Assembly (NCBI GenBank): GCA_964467455.1
Contig: CAYXQJ010000005.1
Location: forward strand, 104,897-168,896
From: OLB6 sp964467455
GTDB taxonomy: Bacteria > Bacteroidota > Ignavibacteria > Kapaibacteriales > Kapaibacteriaceae
Direction of reading: 5' to 3'
Length of the DNA: 64,000 nucleotides
Position 1 is the stretch's first letter, and every line of letters begins with the position of its first letter. The position numbers were made by a program, and so were the translations under genes. Of this stretch, positions 17,568 to 25,625 are shown piece by piece. Under the pieces are notes generated by a model. It made no database searches, was not told where the DNA came from, and saw nothing but the letters and a program-made list of their open reading frames with translations.

Positions 17568-18742
17568 CGTTGTTGCCTGTGCATGATCTCGTTGATCAGA
17601 TCTGGAACCGAGATGGCCGTTACATCATGACGTAGTGGATACGTCTCCGTGCCGCTATACACAACAAAGGCACGCTCAGGTGTGAGATCCTTCAATGCTT
17701 CATCGAAACCACGTCGTATTGACGGTGCCGATGTTCGCTTCACCTCGATCGCCCACAGTTCATTGTGGTTGAATTGCAATACAAGGTCCACTTCAGCGCC
17801 GCCACTTGTGCGATAGAATGCCACGAGAACATGTGCTTCCACTACTGCGCAGATCTGTTGTAGGATGAAGCCTTCCCAACTTGAGCCGGCGATGGGATGA
17901 CTGAGCAGTTCGTCATAGGTGCGAATGCCAAGGAGTGCATGTAAGATGCCCGAGTCACGCACATACATCTTTGGTCGTTTCGTTAGACGCTTCCCAATAT
18001 TTGCATGCCAAGGTGGTAGCGTACGCACCAGGAGTAGTTGTTCAAGCAGCTCAACATACGATTGTACGGTCTTGTAGTCTGTACCAAGACTCCGAGATAA
18101 CAATGATGCGTTGAAGACCTGTCCTTGCAGGTGCGCCATCATCGTCCATAGCTGACGCAGATATTCCGTCGATCTACGCGGTGTAAACTGTGGCACTTCG
18201 CGTTCAAGGTAGGTACGGATAAAGTCCGTGCGCCATTCAAGACTCTCTGTTGTCGTTCGCGACAGGTAGGCATCGGGATATCCGCCGTTTAGCCAGAGTG
18301 CGTTGATGTCTGCGCTGGTGTTGCTGATCTCGTTGATCGTCAGCGGATGCAACTCCAGATAGCTTACTCTTCCGGCTAGGGATTCTGCCGATCGGTCCAG
18401 GAGTTCGATCGATGCGGAGCCGAGGAGGATGTACATCCCACGGCGAATCCCACGGCGTCGGCCCTCGTCGATACGACCACGCAGGATCGGAAACAGATCG
18501 GGGACGCGATGCACTTCATCGAGGATCACCAGATCGTCCAGATGGGCATTCAAGTACGACTCAGCGTCGGCCAGTTTAGCTCGATCTGCGGGGCTTTCCA
18601 GATCAAGGTAGACCGCATTCCGTCCTGCGCCGATGGATCGCGCCAGCGTGGTCTTTCCCACCTGCCGTGAGCCGATCAGCACGATCGCCGGTACCGATTC
18701 CAGCCTCTCGCGCAGCGTTTCCTCGAGATTACGCTCTATCAT
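17564..18742 (-). CDS. AAA_14 ATPase with DUF4143 domain (intact nuclease-like motif)
   Basis: 392 residues. Walker A IGSRQVGKTTLA (about residue 23), Walker B LVILDEVHRVPDL (about 72), sensor ILLGSASIELL and ESLAGRVSYLEL. The C-terminal DUF4143 includes REVPQFTPRRSTEYLRQLW, a helix-turn-helix-like part and the restriction-enzyme-like strand pair EVDLVLQF ... WAIEVKRTSAP, so the D and ExK residues are present, unlike the paralogue at 14.2 kb. The family is widespread and often multicopy; its biochemical role is unclear. The gene is coupled to the esterase gene downstream by ATGA overlap. A long inverted repeat covers its 5' leader up to the start codon. Confidence 0.87.
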   Translation of the reverse strand: MIERNLEETLRERLESVPAIVLIGSRQVGKTTLARSIGAGRNAVYLDLESPADRAKLADAESYLNAHLDDLVILDEVHRVPDLFPILRGRIDEGRRRGIRRGMYILLGSASIELLDRSAESLAGRVSYLELHPLTINEISNTSADINALWLNGGYPDAYLSRTTTESLEWRTDFIRTYLEREVPQFTPRRSTEYLRQLWTMMAHLQGQVFNASLLSRSLGTDYKTVQSYVELLEQLLLVRTLPPWHANIGKRLTKRPKMYVRDSGILHALLGIRTYDELLSHPIAGSSWEGFILQQICAVVEAHVLVAFYRTSGGAEVDLVLQFNHNELWAIEVKRTSAPSIRRGFDEALKDLTPERAFVVYSGTETYPLRHDVTAISVPDLINEIMHRQQR

Positions 18743-18782
18743 CCTTGCAAATTAGGAGACAGACTCCTAAAATGCAAGGATA
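18741..18782 (-). promoter_or_regulatory. Nested inverted repeat in the leader of the second AAA_14 gene
   Basis: ATCCTTGCA ... TGCAAGGAT forms the outer arms and AGGAG ... CTCCT the inner arms, separated by AT-rich spacers (AATT, AAAA). The structure touches the start codon and would fold the ribosome-binding region (CAAGGATG). It resembles the hairpin ahead of the gene at 14204. Confidence 0.6.
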
Positions 18783-18787
18783 AACCC

Positions 18788-19285
18788 TCAATCTCCCTGT
18801 CTGAAGCGTTCCAGTGCTTGGTGTGTCGCCCTCTTCTGCATCCACCGCACAAAGGGTCTCCCAATTCTTGTCAGGGGGCTCCCCGGTTTCGACCATGTCT
18901 CGATGGTGAACTTCACACCGTCCGGCATCTGACGTACCTCGAAGTGGGCCACACCACACTCCGGATGTCCGGTCGTGGTCACGTACGTCATCGACGTTAC
19001 CTCATCATCATTGCGTACATCGATCACGCGCACATAGGCCTTGAGCTTGATAAGGGGCAGGTGGAACCACTGCGTAACAATCGCCCCCTTACAGACGCGG
19101 CCATCATCGGTATTGATCTGGTGCGACAACACTGTCGGAGGAAAGATCTCATACCGCAACACGGCCTCGGATGCCGATGCATAGCAGCGTGTGCACGTGA
19201 CGTGATGCACATCGTGCACGAATGATGCATCGAGCGCGGACGGGTCGGCGGTGTTGAGGAGGTCGGTTATACTAGTCTGATTCAC
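18788..19285 (-). CDS. DUF1990-like protein
   Basis: 165 residues if started at the GTG at 19285 (reading VNQTSITDLLN), which overlaps the preceding gene's stop codon as GTGA; the frame is open further upstream, but that would overlap the neighbour by 79 bases. The pattern GAIVTQWFHLPLIKLKAYVRVID, then GHPECGVAHFEV and FTIETWSKPGSPLTRIGRPF with a basic C-terminal helix, fits the DUF1990 family, a START/lipocalin-like fold of unknown function. It is last in a run of small cytoplasmic genes downstream of the YfcH-like epimerase; similar neighbourhoods exist elsewhere but no role follows from them. Confidence 0.65.
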   Translation of the reverse strand: MNQTSITDLLNTADPSALDASFVHDVHHVTCTRCYASASEAVLRYEIFPPTVLSHQINTDDGRVCKGAIVTQWFHLPLIKLKAYVRVIDVRNDDEVTSMTYVTTTGHPECGVAHFEVRQMPDGVKFTIETWSKPGSPLTRIGRPFVRWMQKRATHQALERFRQGD

Positions 19286-19707
19286 TTTGAGATCAACATA
19301 TCTGGACTGCGAGTCAATGACTTGATGTACTCTACTCTTCGAAATCGCAGGGCTGACCAATCTTCATCGATGGCAACTTGGCGAACAGGTTCGAATCCTG
19401 AGGCACCCAACACGGACCATCCTGAATCACGATCAAACTCACACGCATATCTTTTTGACGTCTTTTTCGGGTATGCGATCCAGACCACAGCGTAACCCGA
19501 ACACGCCTTCACGATCGCCGAGGAGGTACTGTCCAATTGAGCTTGCGTGATGGCGAACGCGATGACGAAGGAACACGGTGCAGACACTGAGTGCTTGACC
19601 TTCACGCCACTGAGAGCGGCGAGCTCACCATCAAAGGATGCGGGCGCATCAAGGACATGGATCTCGGTCATCTTGCCAAGATTGAGCTTCTTGAACAAAG
19701 GTGTCAT
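19282..19707 (-). CDS. Conserved small protein (DUF3052-like)
   Basis: 141 residues, soluble. Sequence runs as an alpha/beta fold with the end motif VAIDEDWSALRFRRVEYIKSL, characteristic of a widespread uncharacterised family; the middle VVWIAYPKKTSKRYACEFDR matches the family's conserved basic segment. Function unknown. Its stop codon overlaps the GTG start proposed for the following gene. The 17 bases between this gene and the upstream 50-residue membrane protein suggest one transcript. Confidence 0.6.
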   Translation of the reverse strand: MTPLFKKLNLGKMTEIHVLDAPASFDGELAALSGVKVKHSVSAPCSFVIAFAITQAQLDSTSSAIVKACSGYAVVWIAYPKKTSKRYACEFDRDSGWSVLGASGFEPVRQVAIDEDWSALRFRRVEYIKSLTRSPDMLISK

Positions 19708-19724
19708 ATTCTTTCAGAGCATAG

Positions 19725-19877
19725 TTAGAGTTCACTCTTGCGCTTCTTCGCATCCATCGCCACTCCGATGAAGAATCCGAAGATCATCCCCAGGGCGAGC
19801 TTATCAAGCAGGATACCGATGAACGTACCCAGGACGAGTCCGAGGCCAACGTAGGAGCCGCGTTTGTAGGGTTTCAT
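19725..19877 (-). CDS. 50-residue membrane protein
   Basis: A short frame reading MKPYKRGSYVGLGLVLGT, then a glycine-rich hydrophobic helix (FIGILLDKLALGMIFGFFIG) and a basic tail (DAKKRKSEL). GGGTGAAGAA precedes the ATG. It lies four bases downstream of the epimerase gene and 17 bases upstream of the next one, on the same strand, so the spacing supports a real gene. It is predicted as one or two tightly packed transmembrane helices with glycine zipper spacing; function unknown. Confidence 0.65.
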   Translation of the reverse strand: MKPYKRGSYVGLGLVLGTFIGILLDKLALGMIFGFFIGVAMDAKKRKSEL

Positions 19878-19881
19878 TTCT

Positions 19882-20793
19882 TCACCCAAAGATGTCTTTG
19901 AGCGCTTCCGTCACCGTCTTATACCTGAACTCAAAACCCTCACCATCGAGGCGTTCTGACTTCACATACCGCCCATACAACACCAGCTCCGGATCGGTCC
20001 TCATCAACACGCGGGCGCCGATCTTCACCATCAGTGCAGTTGCTGGAAGTCCGATCGGTATGTGTAAGGTACGTCGTAGCGTCCGCATGAACTCTACCTG
20101 TGAGACGGGATGTGGTGCCGAGGCAACATACACTCCCTTCATCGATGGCTCTTCGATCGCCCGATGAATAAGACGGTGCATGTCCAACTCATGGATCCAA
20201 CTGATACCCTGCGTGCCTTTGCCGATACGTCCGCCGAGTCCCATCTTGACTAGCAGCGCCATCTTCGGAAGTGCGCCACCGTGCCGACCTAACACGAAGC
20301 TTGTGCGCAGGATCACCTGGCGCATGTCCGGCAACACGCTCTGTGCATAGGCCTCTTCCCAGGCCTTGCCTACGATCGGAGCAAGTCCATAACCCGGAGC
20401 CGATGACTCCACACAAACGGCCTGTGGCGGATCTCCATAGATGTGGGCCGTCGACATCTGCACCCATACTGGAGGGGGCGAGCTGATCTCCCGCAATGCA
20501 TGTCCGATCGCTAATGTCGACTCAACACGCGAACGAAGGATCTCATCACAATGGTCCGGCGTCTTGATACAATCCACCGTCTGGCCCGAAAGATTCACCA
20601 CAGCAGCGGCTCCGTCCAGCAGCCCTGCCCACTCACCAACCGTGCGTCCATCCCACGCAACATGTTTCCATGGACCATCTTGAATCGGTTTCGTTCTTGA
20701 GATGATCGTCGTCTGATAGCCGTGCTCCGTCAGATATCTCGCCAGCGTTGTGCCGATATATCCCGAGCCCCCTGCGATGATGATCTGCTTCAT
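19882..20793 (-). CDS. YfcH-like NAD(P)-dependent epimerase (TIGR01777 type)
   Basis: Start set at MKQIIIAGGSGYIGTTLARYL with GGAAGAGG upstream; seven further in-frame codons are ignored. The Rossmann nucleotide loop is GGSGYIG. Then come VVNLSGQTVDCI, the catalytic-site region STAHIYGD, and the long YfcH signature of the C-terminal half (ILRTSFVLGRHGGALPKM, GLGGRIGKGTQGISWIH, ELDMHRLIHRAIE). TIGR01777 proteins are extended SDR epimerases of unknown substrate, found across bacteria and plant plastids. Length (303 residues) is standard. It is the first gene of a leftward run with three small conserved proteins. Confidence 0.87.
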   Translation of the reverse strand: MKQIIIAGGSGYIGTTLARYLTEHGYQTTIISRTKPIQDGPWKHVAWDGRTVGEWAGLLDGAAAVVNLSGQTVDCIKTPDHCDEILRSRVESTLAIGHALREISSPPPVWVQMSTAHIYGDPPQAVCVESSAPGYGLAPIVGKAWEEAYAQSVLPDMRQVILRTSFVLGRHGGALPKMALLVKMGLGGRIGKGTQGISWIHELDMHRLIHRAIEEPSMKGVYVASAPHPVSQVEFMRTLRRTLHIPIGLPATALMVKIGARVLMRTDPELVLYGRYVKSERLDGEGFEFRYKTVTEALKDIFG

Positions 20794-20909
20794 GGATGCC
20801 TCTTCCTTCAACAATACGAAACAGAAACTTCTTGCCTTAGTCTGATGTCCTCCCTACATTGAACCTGCTCTGGAGGATCCTCTTCACAAACCATTGGGTG
20901 GTGGTTGTT

Positions 20910-21476
20910 ATGGATGTCTTTGATGGTCTCGACACACTGCTTCGAACGTTCTGGTTCATTGCCATTCCCACAAGCCTGATCTTCATCATTCAAACAGTGA
21001 TGACCTTCATGGGTGCCGATGCGTCCGATGGCCTGCAACCCGACTTCGACGGCGATCTCGGCCACACCGATGCCCCATTCCAGTTGTTCTCCCTTCGGAA
21101 TCTGATCAACTTCCTCCTTGGGTTTAGCTGGACCGGGATCTCTTTCTATTCCACCATCACCGAGCCACTCCTTCTCATCATCATCGCAGTGGCCGTCGGT
21201 GCCTTGTTCGTTTTCCTGTTCTTCGTGATCATCCGCGTTGTCCAACGTCTCGCCGAAGACAACTCGTTTCAGATCAACAGCACGCTACACATGACCGGTG
21301 AGGTCTACGTCCCGATCCCGGGTCATAAGAACGGGAAAGGAAAGATCATGATCAGTGTGAAGGGGGCATACCATGAACTTGAAGCCATGACCGAGAATGA
21401 TGCCATCCCATCGGGTACTGTGGTCAAGGTCGTACGTATTGAACATCAGAATCTCTTGATCGTCGAAACACTCTAA
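20910..21476 (+). CDS. NfeD-like membrane protein (flotillin partner)
   Basis: Start set at MDVFDGLDTLLRTFWF; an upstream TTG (20859) is possible but weaker. There are two or three transmembrane helices (about 10-30, 60-85, 95-120) with an acidic GADASDGLQPDFDGDLGHTD loop between the first two, then a C-terminal OB-fold (MTGEVYVPIPGHKNGKGKIMISVKGAYHELEAM). This matches the short YuaF/NfeD1b type lacking a protease domain. These proteins pair with flotillins in membrane microdomains. The flotillin gene follows 10 bases downstream, which is the classical arrangement. Confidence 0.8.
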   Translation: MDVFDGLDTLLRTFWFIAIPTSLIFIIQTVMTFMGADASDGLQPDFDGDLGHTDAPFQLFSLRNLINFLLGFSWTGISFYSTITEPLLLIIIAVAVGALFVFLFFVIIRVVQRLAEDNSFQINSTLHMTGEVYVPIPGHKNGKGKIMISVKGAYHELEAMTENDAIPSGTVVKVVRIEHQNLLIVETL

Positions 21477-21486
21477 CTGTATCTGT

Positions 21487-22986
21487 ATGACACCAATCAT
21501 TATCATCGTTGTTGCGGTCGTCGTTGTCTTCGTCACCGTCACCGCTCTTCTCTCACGCTACAAACGGTGTCCGTCCGACAAGATCTTGGTGATCTACGGT
21601 CGCACCGGCGGTACGTCTGCACGTTGTGTGCATGGTGGCGGCGCCTTCATCTGGCCAGTGATCCAGGATTATGCATTCCTGGACCTAAAGCCGCTGTCGA
21701 TCGAGGCGAACCTTACCAATGCTCTTAGCCGACAAAACATCCGCGTCGATGTGCCCTGCCGGTTCACGATCGCGATCTCAACGGAAACCGACAGCATGAA
21801 TGCTGCGGCAGAACGTTTGTTGGGGCTTACGTCAGAGCAGATCCAGGAACTCGCTAAGGATATTCTGTTCGGACAACTTCGACTAGTGATCGCAACGATG
21901 ACGATCGAAGAGATCAATTCCGATCGTGACAAGTTCCTTGATAATATCTCGAAGAACGTCGACAGTGAGCTCAAGAAGATCGGTCTGAAGTTGATCAACG
22001 TCAACGTCACCGACATCAAGGATGAATCGGGCTACATCGAAGCGCTCGGCAAAGAAGCCGCAGCCAAGGCCATCAACGAAGCCAAGATCAGCGTTGCCGA
22101 GCAAGAGAAGATCGGTGAGACCGGTAAGGCCATGGCTGACCGTGAGAAGGACACGCAGATCGCCGAGACACATCGTGACCGCGACGTCAAGATCGCCATC
22201 ACGCAAAAGGATAAAGAGATCAGCATTGCTACGGCCTTGAAGGATGAAACGATCGGTAAGGCCGAAGCGGACAAAGAGACGCGTGTGAAGACGTCGGAGG
22301 CCAATGCTCTTGCTATCCGAGGCGAGAACGAAGCCAGGATCGCCATCGCTCAGTCGGAGGCCAACCGCAGAGAGAAAGAAGCCGAAGCACTTCGCATTGC
22401 CTTAGCATCAGAAAAGGTCCAGCAGGCCAAGGCACTCGAAGAGTCGTACGTTGCCGAGCAGAAGGCCGAGTTGGCCCGTTCGGAGCGCGAGCGTTCCACA
22501 CAGATCGCCAACATCGTCGTGCCGGCTGAGATCGCCAAGCAGCGCGCCATCATCGAAGCCCAGGCAGCCGCGGAGACGATCCGCGAGAACGCCAAGGGCG
22601 AAGCCGATGCCATTTTTGCCAAGATGGAAGCCGAGGCCAAAGGTTTGTTTGAGATCCTGACCAAGCAGGCCGAAGGCTATAAGGAAGTGGTTGCTGCTGC
22701 CGGCGGCGATCCCAACAAGGCCTTCCAGCTCCTGCTCATCGAGAAACTTCCCGAGTTGGTCAAGACGCAGGTCGAAGCCGTCAAGAACATCAAGATCGAC
22801 AAGATCACCGTATGGGACTCTGCCAATGGTCATGGCGATGGCAACGGCACTTCAACAGCGAACTTCGTATCCGGATTGATGAAGACCGTACCGCCCCTTA
22901 ACGACCTCTTCAACATGGCAGGGTTGAACTTGCCTTCGTATTTGAAGGGCGAGGGTGAGAGTGCGAAGGATGAAGAGCAGGCGTAG
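21487..22986 (+). CDS. floT: Flotillin family protein
   Basis: 499 residues. An N-terminal hydrophobic hairpin (residues 2-23) anchors it to the inner face of the membrane. An SPFH/PHB domain follows (about 28-190), with ILVIYGRTGG, GGGAFIWPVIQDYAFLDL and RVDVPCRFTIAIS. A very long alanine/glutamate/lysine coiled coil then covers about 190-420 with EKIGETGKAMADREKDTQIA-type repeats, ending in the flotillin C-terminal segment KLPELVKTQVEAVKNIKIDK. The size and order match FloT. Flotillins scaffold lipid microdomains and stabilise secretion and signalling complexes. The preceding NfeD-like gene supports a two-gene operon. A second flotillin is not present in the window. Confidence 0.92.
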   Translation: MTPIIIIVVAVVVVFVTVTALLSRYKRCPSDKILVIYGRTGGTSARCVHGGGAFIWPVIQDYAFLDLKPLSIEANLTNALSRQNIRVDVPCRFTIAISTETDSMNAAAERLLGLTSEQIQELAKDILFGQLRLVIATMTIEEINSDRDKFLDNISKNVDSELKKIGLKLINVNVTDIKDESGYIEALGKEAAAKAINEAKISVAEQEKIGETGKAMADREKDTQIAETHRDRDVKIAITQKDKEISIATALKDETIGKAEADKETRVKTSEANALAIRGENEARIAIAQSEANRREKEAEALRIALASEKVQQAKALEESYVAEQKAELARSERERSTQIANIVVPAEIAKQRAIIEAQAAAETIRENAKGEADAIFAKMEAEAKGLFEILTKQAEGYKEVVAAAGGDPNKAFQLLLIEKLPELVKTQVEAVKNIKIDKITVWDSANGHGDGNGTSTANFVSGLMKTVPPLNDLFNMAGLNLPSYLKGEGESAKDEEQA

Positions 22987-23020
22987 CTATACCGGCTCAC
23001 ACCTTACAAGCGAGTAACCC

Positions 23021-23555
23021 ATGACTAGGGATGAGGGGCCTCTCGATCCGGAAGCCCGTGAATTCATTGAACACAACTTGTTGTGGCTAAGCCACACCTT
23101 CGACGACGGTGAGTTTGCCATCCGCCCCCTTGCTTGCTATTGACCCTCAGAACATTCGAGTATCGATACACGTCAACCCGCCGACAACGATCTCTAACGA
23201 AGGATCGTTTTTGCCACTCATACAAGACCCGGAAACTCCCGCTGCTGCCGTCGTCTTTCATGAGCTTAGCCACGTTAAGCTTGTCGGTGAGACCGACCCC
23301 GAACTGAACGACGAGTTTCTCACTGATCTTGCCGGCTTGTTCTTTGGTGGTGGCGTGTTCTTGACGAATGCCTCGTTCACATTTCAGAAGAGTATGGACG
23401 GATGGGGCTACCTCCATCTATAAGACGAGGCGAGTTGGGCAGCCCACCTTAGGCCGACGTCACTGCGTGACTTTCAAGAGTTCAGTGCGTGGATCGCGGA
23501 CAATGAAGCGATGTTGTTCCTCAGTACACGTCAAGATGCTGATGACGATGCGTGA
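23021..23555 (+). pseudogene. Decayed metallopeptidase-like gene (frameshift and stop)
   Basis: Three fragments in one direction join into a protein of about 175 residues. Frame 1 starts at ATG 23021 (MTRDEGPLDPEAREFIEHN) and stops at 23143. A second frame overlaps it from about 23107 and carries IRVSIHVNPP, the zinc-like VFHELSHVKLVGE motif and LTDLAGLFFGGGVFLTNA, ending with TAA after GWGYLHL (23423). Beyond that stop the same frame continues as DEASWAAHLRPTSLRDFQEF to TGA 23555. So one frameshift near 23.12 kb and one internal stop break the gene. The HELSH plus DLAG pattern resembles small hypothetical zinc proteins. A sequencing error could account for one lesion but hardly for both. Confidence 0.65.
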
Positions 23556-23556
23556 T

Positions 23557-24183
23557 CTACTGGCTGATCTTCTTGCATGTAATAAGGTAGAAGGGAAAGT
23601 TCTCCGTGATCTCCGTCAGGCGCTCTAGACCGTACGGTCCAAACTCTTGTTCGATCGATGCTTCGTCATAGAAGTACATCTTCACGCCTTCGAAGATCTC
23701 ATAACGGTCCTGTTCTATGTACCTACCTTGGCCATAGGTTGGCGACTTCTTGGAGATCGCAACGAACACCATGCAGCCATTGTCGGCTAGCTGTTCATAA
23801 CAATCGGCGATCAGCTTGCGTCTCTCTGCCGCATCCAGCAGATGAATGAGCGCGTAGCAGAAGATGCCGTCGTACTTCTTGGTATCAAACGGCATATCAA
23901 CCACGCTGCCGTGGTACACATGGACCGTGTCACCCTTGTGTTTCCGAGCCAGTTCGATCGCAGTTCGTGAGATCTCGATACCGGTCACCTCCATGTCGTT
24001 TTCGACAAAGACGTGTGCGTTGCGACCGTATCCATATCCCGGCACTAGCACTGATCGCGCTCCGGTCTCCTTAAAGTGATCTAGAGCGATGAAGGCCGAA
24101 CTTGAGGGTTCGTGGCCCCACATCTCCTGTTTCTCTACGAACGCCGATTCCCAGAACTCGGTCTTTGCATCGTTGTCGAGCAT
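23557..24183 (-). CDS. Class I SAM-dependent methyltransferase
   Basis: Start set at MLDNDAKTEFWESAFVE, preceded by AAAGGACTT; upstream in-frame codons are rejected. The S-adenosylmethionine loop is VLVPGYGYGRNAHVF with ITGIEIS as the acidic strand end in the form VTGIEISRTAIELA. KYDGIFCYALIHLLD is motif IV region and LIADCYEQLADNGCMVFVAI the strand before the substrate cap. It resembles small TPMT/YdcF-like methyltransferases that act on small molecules; the substrate is not evident. It ends one base after the decayed gene's stop, converging with it. The N-terminal FWESAFVEKQEMWG motif is common in this subgroup. Confidence 0.82.
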   Translation of the reverse strand: MLDNDAKTEFWESAFVEKQEMWGHEPSSSAFIALDHFKETGARSVLVPGYGYGRNAHVFVENDMEVTGIEISRTAIELARKHKGDTVHVYHGSVVDMPFDTKKYDGIFCYALIHLLDAAERRKLIADCYEQLADNGCMVFVAISKKSPTYGQGRYIEQDRYEIFEGVKMYFYDEASIEQEFGPYGLERLTEITENFPFYLITCKKISQ

Positions 24184-24279
24184 ATTGAAAGTCCTTTGAT
24201 CAAAAAGACGCTGCAGACGCAGTACCACACCACTGGTTTAAGGGCCGAAAATGTCCCCCATCGTGTCCCCCGTAAAGAG

Positions 24280-24315
24280 TAAGCCCCTTGTAAGTCTTTA
24301 CCTACAAGGGGCTTA
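24280..24315 (-). terminator. Strong hairpin downstream of tRNA-Phe
   Basis: A perfect 13-bp stem (TAAGCCCCTTGTA / TACAAGGGGCTTA) with a 10-base loop lies 13 bases beyond the 3' end of the tRNA gene. Only short T stretches follow on either strand, so it may end transcription bidirectionally with less than ideal U-tract. Confidence 0.6.
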
Positions 24316-24328
24316 GCATTTTACGAAG

Positions 24329-24401
24329 TGGTCAGGGAGGGAATTGAACCCCCGACACATGGATTTTCAGTCCATTGCTCTACCAACTGAGCTACCTGAC
24401 C
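24329..24401 (-). tRNA. tRNA-Phe (anticodon GAA)
   Basis: A 73-base cloverleaf on the minus strand: acceptor stem GGTCAGG pairing CCTGACC, D arm TAGCTCAGTTGGTAGAGCA, anticodon stem-loop TGGACTGAAAATCCA with anticodon GAA, and T loop GGGTTCAATTCCC. The discriminator base is A and CCA is not encoded, so it must be added by CCA-adding enzyme. Confidence 0.97.
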
Positions 24402-24422
24402 GGAAGGGCCACAAATATAGGG

Positions 24423-24665
24423 TTATTCGATAAACCAGCCATACGCCAACAACCCCAGCGTCGCAAAAACTTGCAAGCCCAAAACGAGCCGCTGCCACAT
24501 CGGACGCTCCGGCCACGCCGCCGGACCAAATGGGTCAAAGATCAAGCCGATCCCCAAATTCGATCCCGCCGTGGCGTAATTCCGATGCGCTACAATGTGA
24601 TAGACCGCAAACAACAAGAATGCCACATAGCCAATTCTGTTGATCACCGGCGGTACCTGCGTCAT
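24423..24665 (-). CDS. Small membrane protein
   Basis: 80 residues from MTQVPPVINRIGYVAFLLF with GAGAGGGGCAGAG upstream. Two hydrophobic helices (residues about 9-24 and 55-75) flank a loop with IVAHRNYATAGSNLGIGLIF and PFGPAAWPERP. The family was not recognised. It is the only gene between tRNA-Phe and the lipoprotein, read leftward toward the tRNA. Confidence rests on the ribosome site and the plausible membrane topology. Confidence 0.5.
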   Translation of the reverse strand: MTQVPPVINRIGYVAFLLFAVYHIVAHRNYATAGSNLGIGLIFDPFGPAAWPERPMWQRLVLGLQVFATLGLLAYGWFIE

Positions 24666-24723
24666 CTCTGCCCCTCTCGATAAAGTTGTTGGCACCCAAA
24701 CGCACCCACCCCATCCCAAGTTT

Positions 24724-24761
24724 CAGTTCCCTGTTCCCAGTTCCCAGTTCCCTGTTCCCTG
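24724..24761. repeat. Heptamer array CAGTTCC/CTGTTCC, about five copies
   Basis: Five 7-bp units of the reverse complement of the GGGAACT family (two are CTGTTCC) lie in the divergent region between the small membrane protein and the lipoprotein gene. Confidence 0.9.
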
Positions 24762-24827
24762 ACATAAGTCATTGTACTCCACCCCGCCCCTTCCCAATTT
24801 ACATCCACAACCTACACGGAGTCCGCC

Positions 24828-25625
24828 ATGAAATCCCACCTTACACCCTTACACCCTTCCACCCTGCTCAGAGTTTTCGCCATTTCGCTGTTTATCCCTT
24901 TCGTCCTCGCCGGATGCGACCTCCTCAGCTCCGATGATGATGCGGATGGACCCAATGAGTTAGGGGGCGACCCGAACCTCGAAATGACGCAGGTCGGTCA
25001 ACGCTTCGATGCCTTCGTGGATCTGTACGACTGGATCCCCGATGGCTATAACTGGCAAGACAGTATCATCGTGACGAAGAATGATAACGGTATCGTGACG
25101 ATGGACGTGAACATCAGCTTCGATGCCGGCGTCCTTAATCACCTCGATACGGTCTTTGGTACACAAAACCTGCCCCTTGAAGCAAAACTTGCCGTGATCG
25201 ATGGTCTGCTGGAGAAATACGGAGCAACGATCGACACAACAACACCCGGGACGATCAAGCTGCACGCCGAGCCGAAGTTCAAGATCACGAAAGACGGTAT
25301 CCAAGAGTTCGTCAGCGGCGGCGGCAACGTGAACAAGCCGTTCACGATCATCAAGTATAACGCGAACGTCGGCGATACGTGGACGTTCAAACGCGACGAC
25401 GGCACAACGGTCCGACGTACGGTGATCCATCACTCCACCACCGAAGATTACGAAGTGGGCTTCTGGAGTCTAAAGGTCTTCAAGACGGAGTCCGTGCCCG
25501 AGAACGATCCGCTGTTCGACAAGATCATCTTCGTGACCAATCATAAGTTCGGCACCGTGGGCGCTCACTTGTTCACGAAGGATGGGAAAGAGATCAGGTT
25601 TGGGGTGTGGCCGCCGACGTTGTAG
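24828..25625 (+). CDS. Lipoprotein of unknown function
   Basis: 265 residues with CGGAG eight bases before the ATG. The lipoprotein signal ends at the lipobox VLAGC (cysteine about residue 29), preceded by HLTPLHPSTLLR, which is encoded by TTACACCC-type repeats. An acidic linker (SSDDDADGPNE) leads to a soluble domain with repeated DTTTPGTIKLHAEPKFKIT and VGDTWTFKRDDGTTVRRTVI strands, suggesting a beta-sandwich. Expected at the outer membrane. No family recognised. The stop codon TAG is the first triplet of a 13-bp repeat array that reaches the next gene's stop codon. Confidence 0.65.
   Translation: MKSHLTPLHPSTLLRVFAISLFIPFVLAGCDLLSSDDDADGPNELGGDPNLEMTQVGQRFDAFVDLYDWIPDGYNWQDSIIVTKNDNGIVTMDVNISFDAGVLNHLDTVFGTQNLPLEAKLAVIDGLLEKYGATIDTTTPGTIKLHAEPKFKITKDGIQEFVSGGGNVNKPFTIIKYNANVGDTWTFKRDDGTTVRRTVIHHSTTEDYEVGFWSLKVFKTESVPENDPLFDKIIFVTNHKFGTVGAHLFTKDGKEIRFGVWPPTL

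Noticed and set aside
23109..23423. 104-residue ORF as an intact small metallopeptidase
   Set aside because: Upstream and downstream coding-like fragments in adjacent or the same frame show it is the middle of a broken longer gene.
24280..24315. tRNA-associated hairpin as an attachment site for a phage or integrative element
   Set aside because: No integrase or direct repeat of the tRNA end was found within the window, so it is better read as a terminator.
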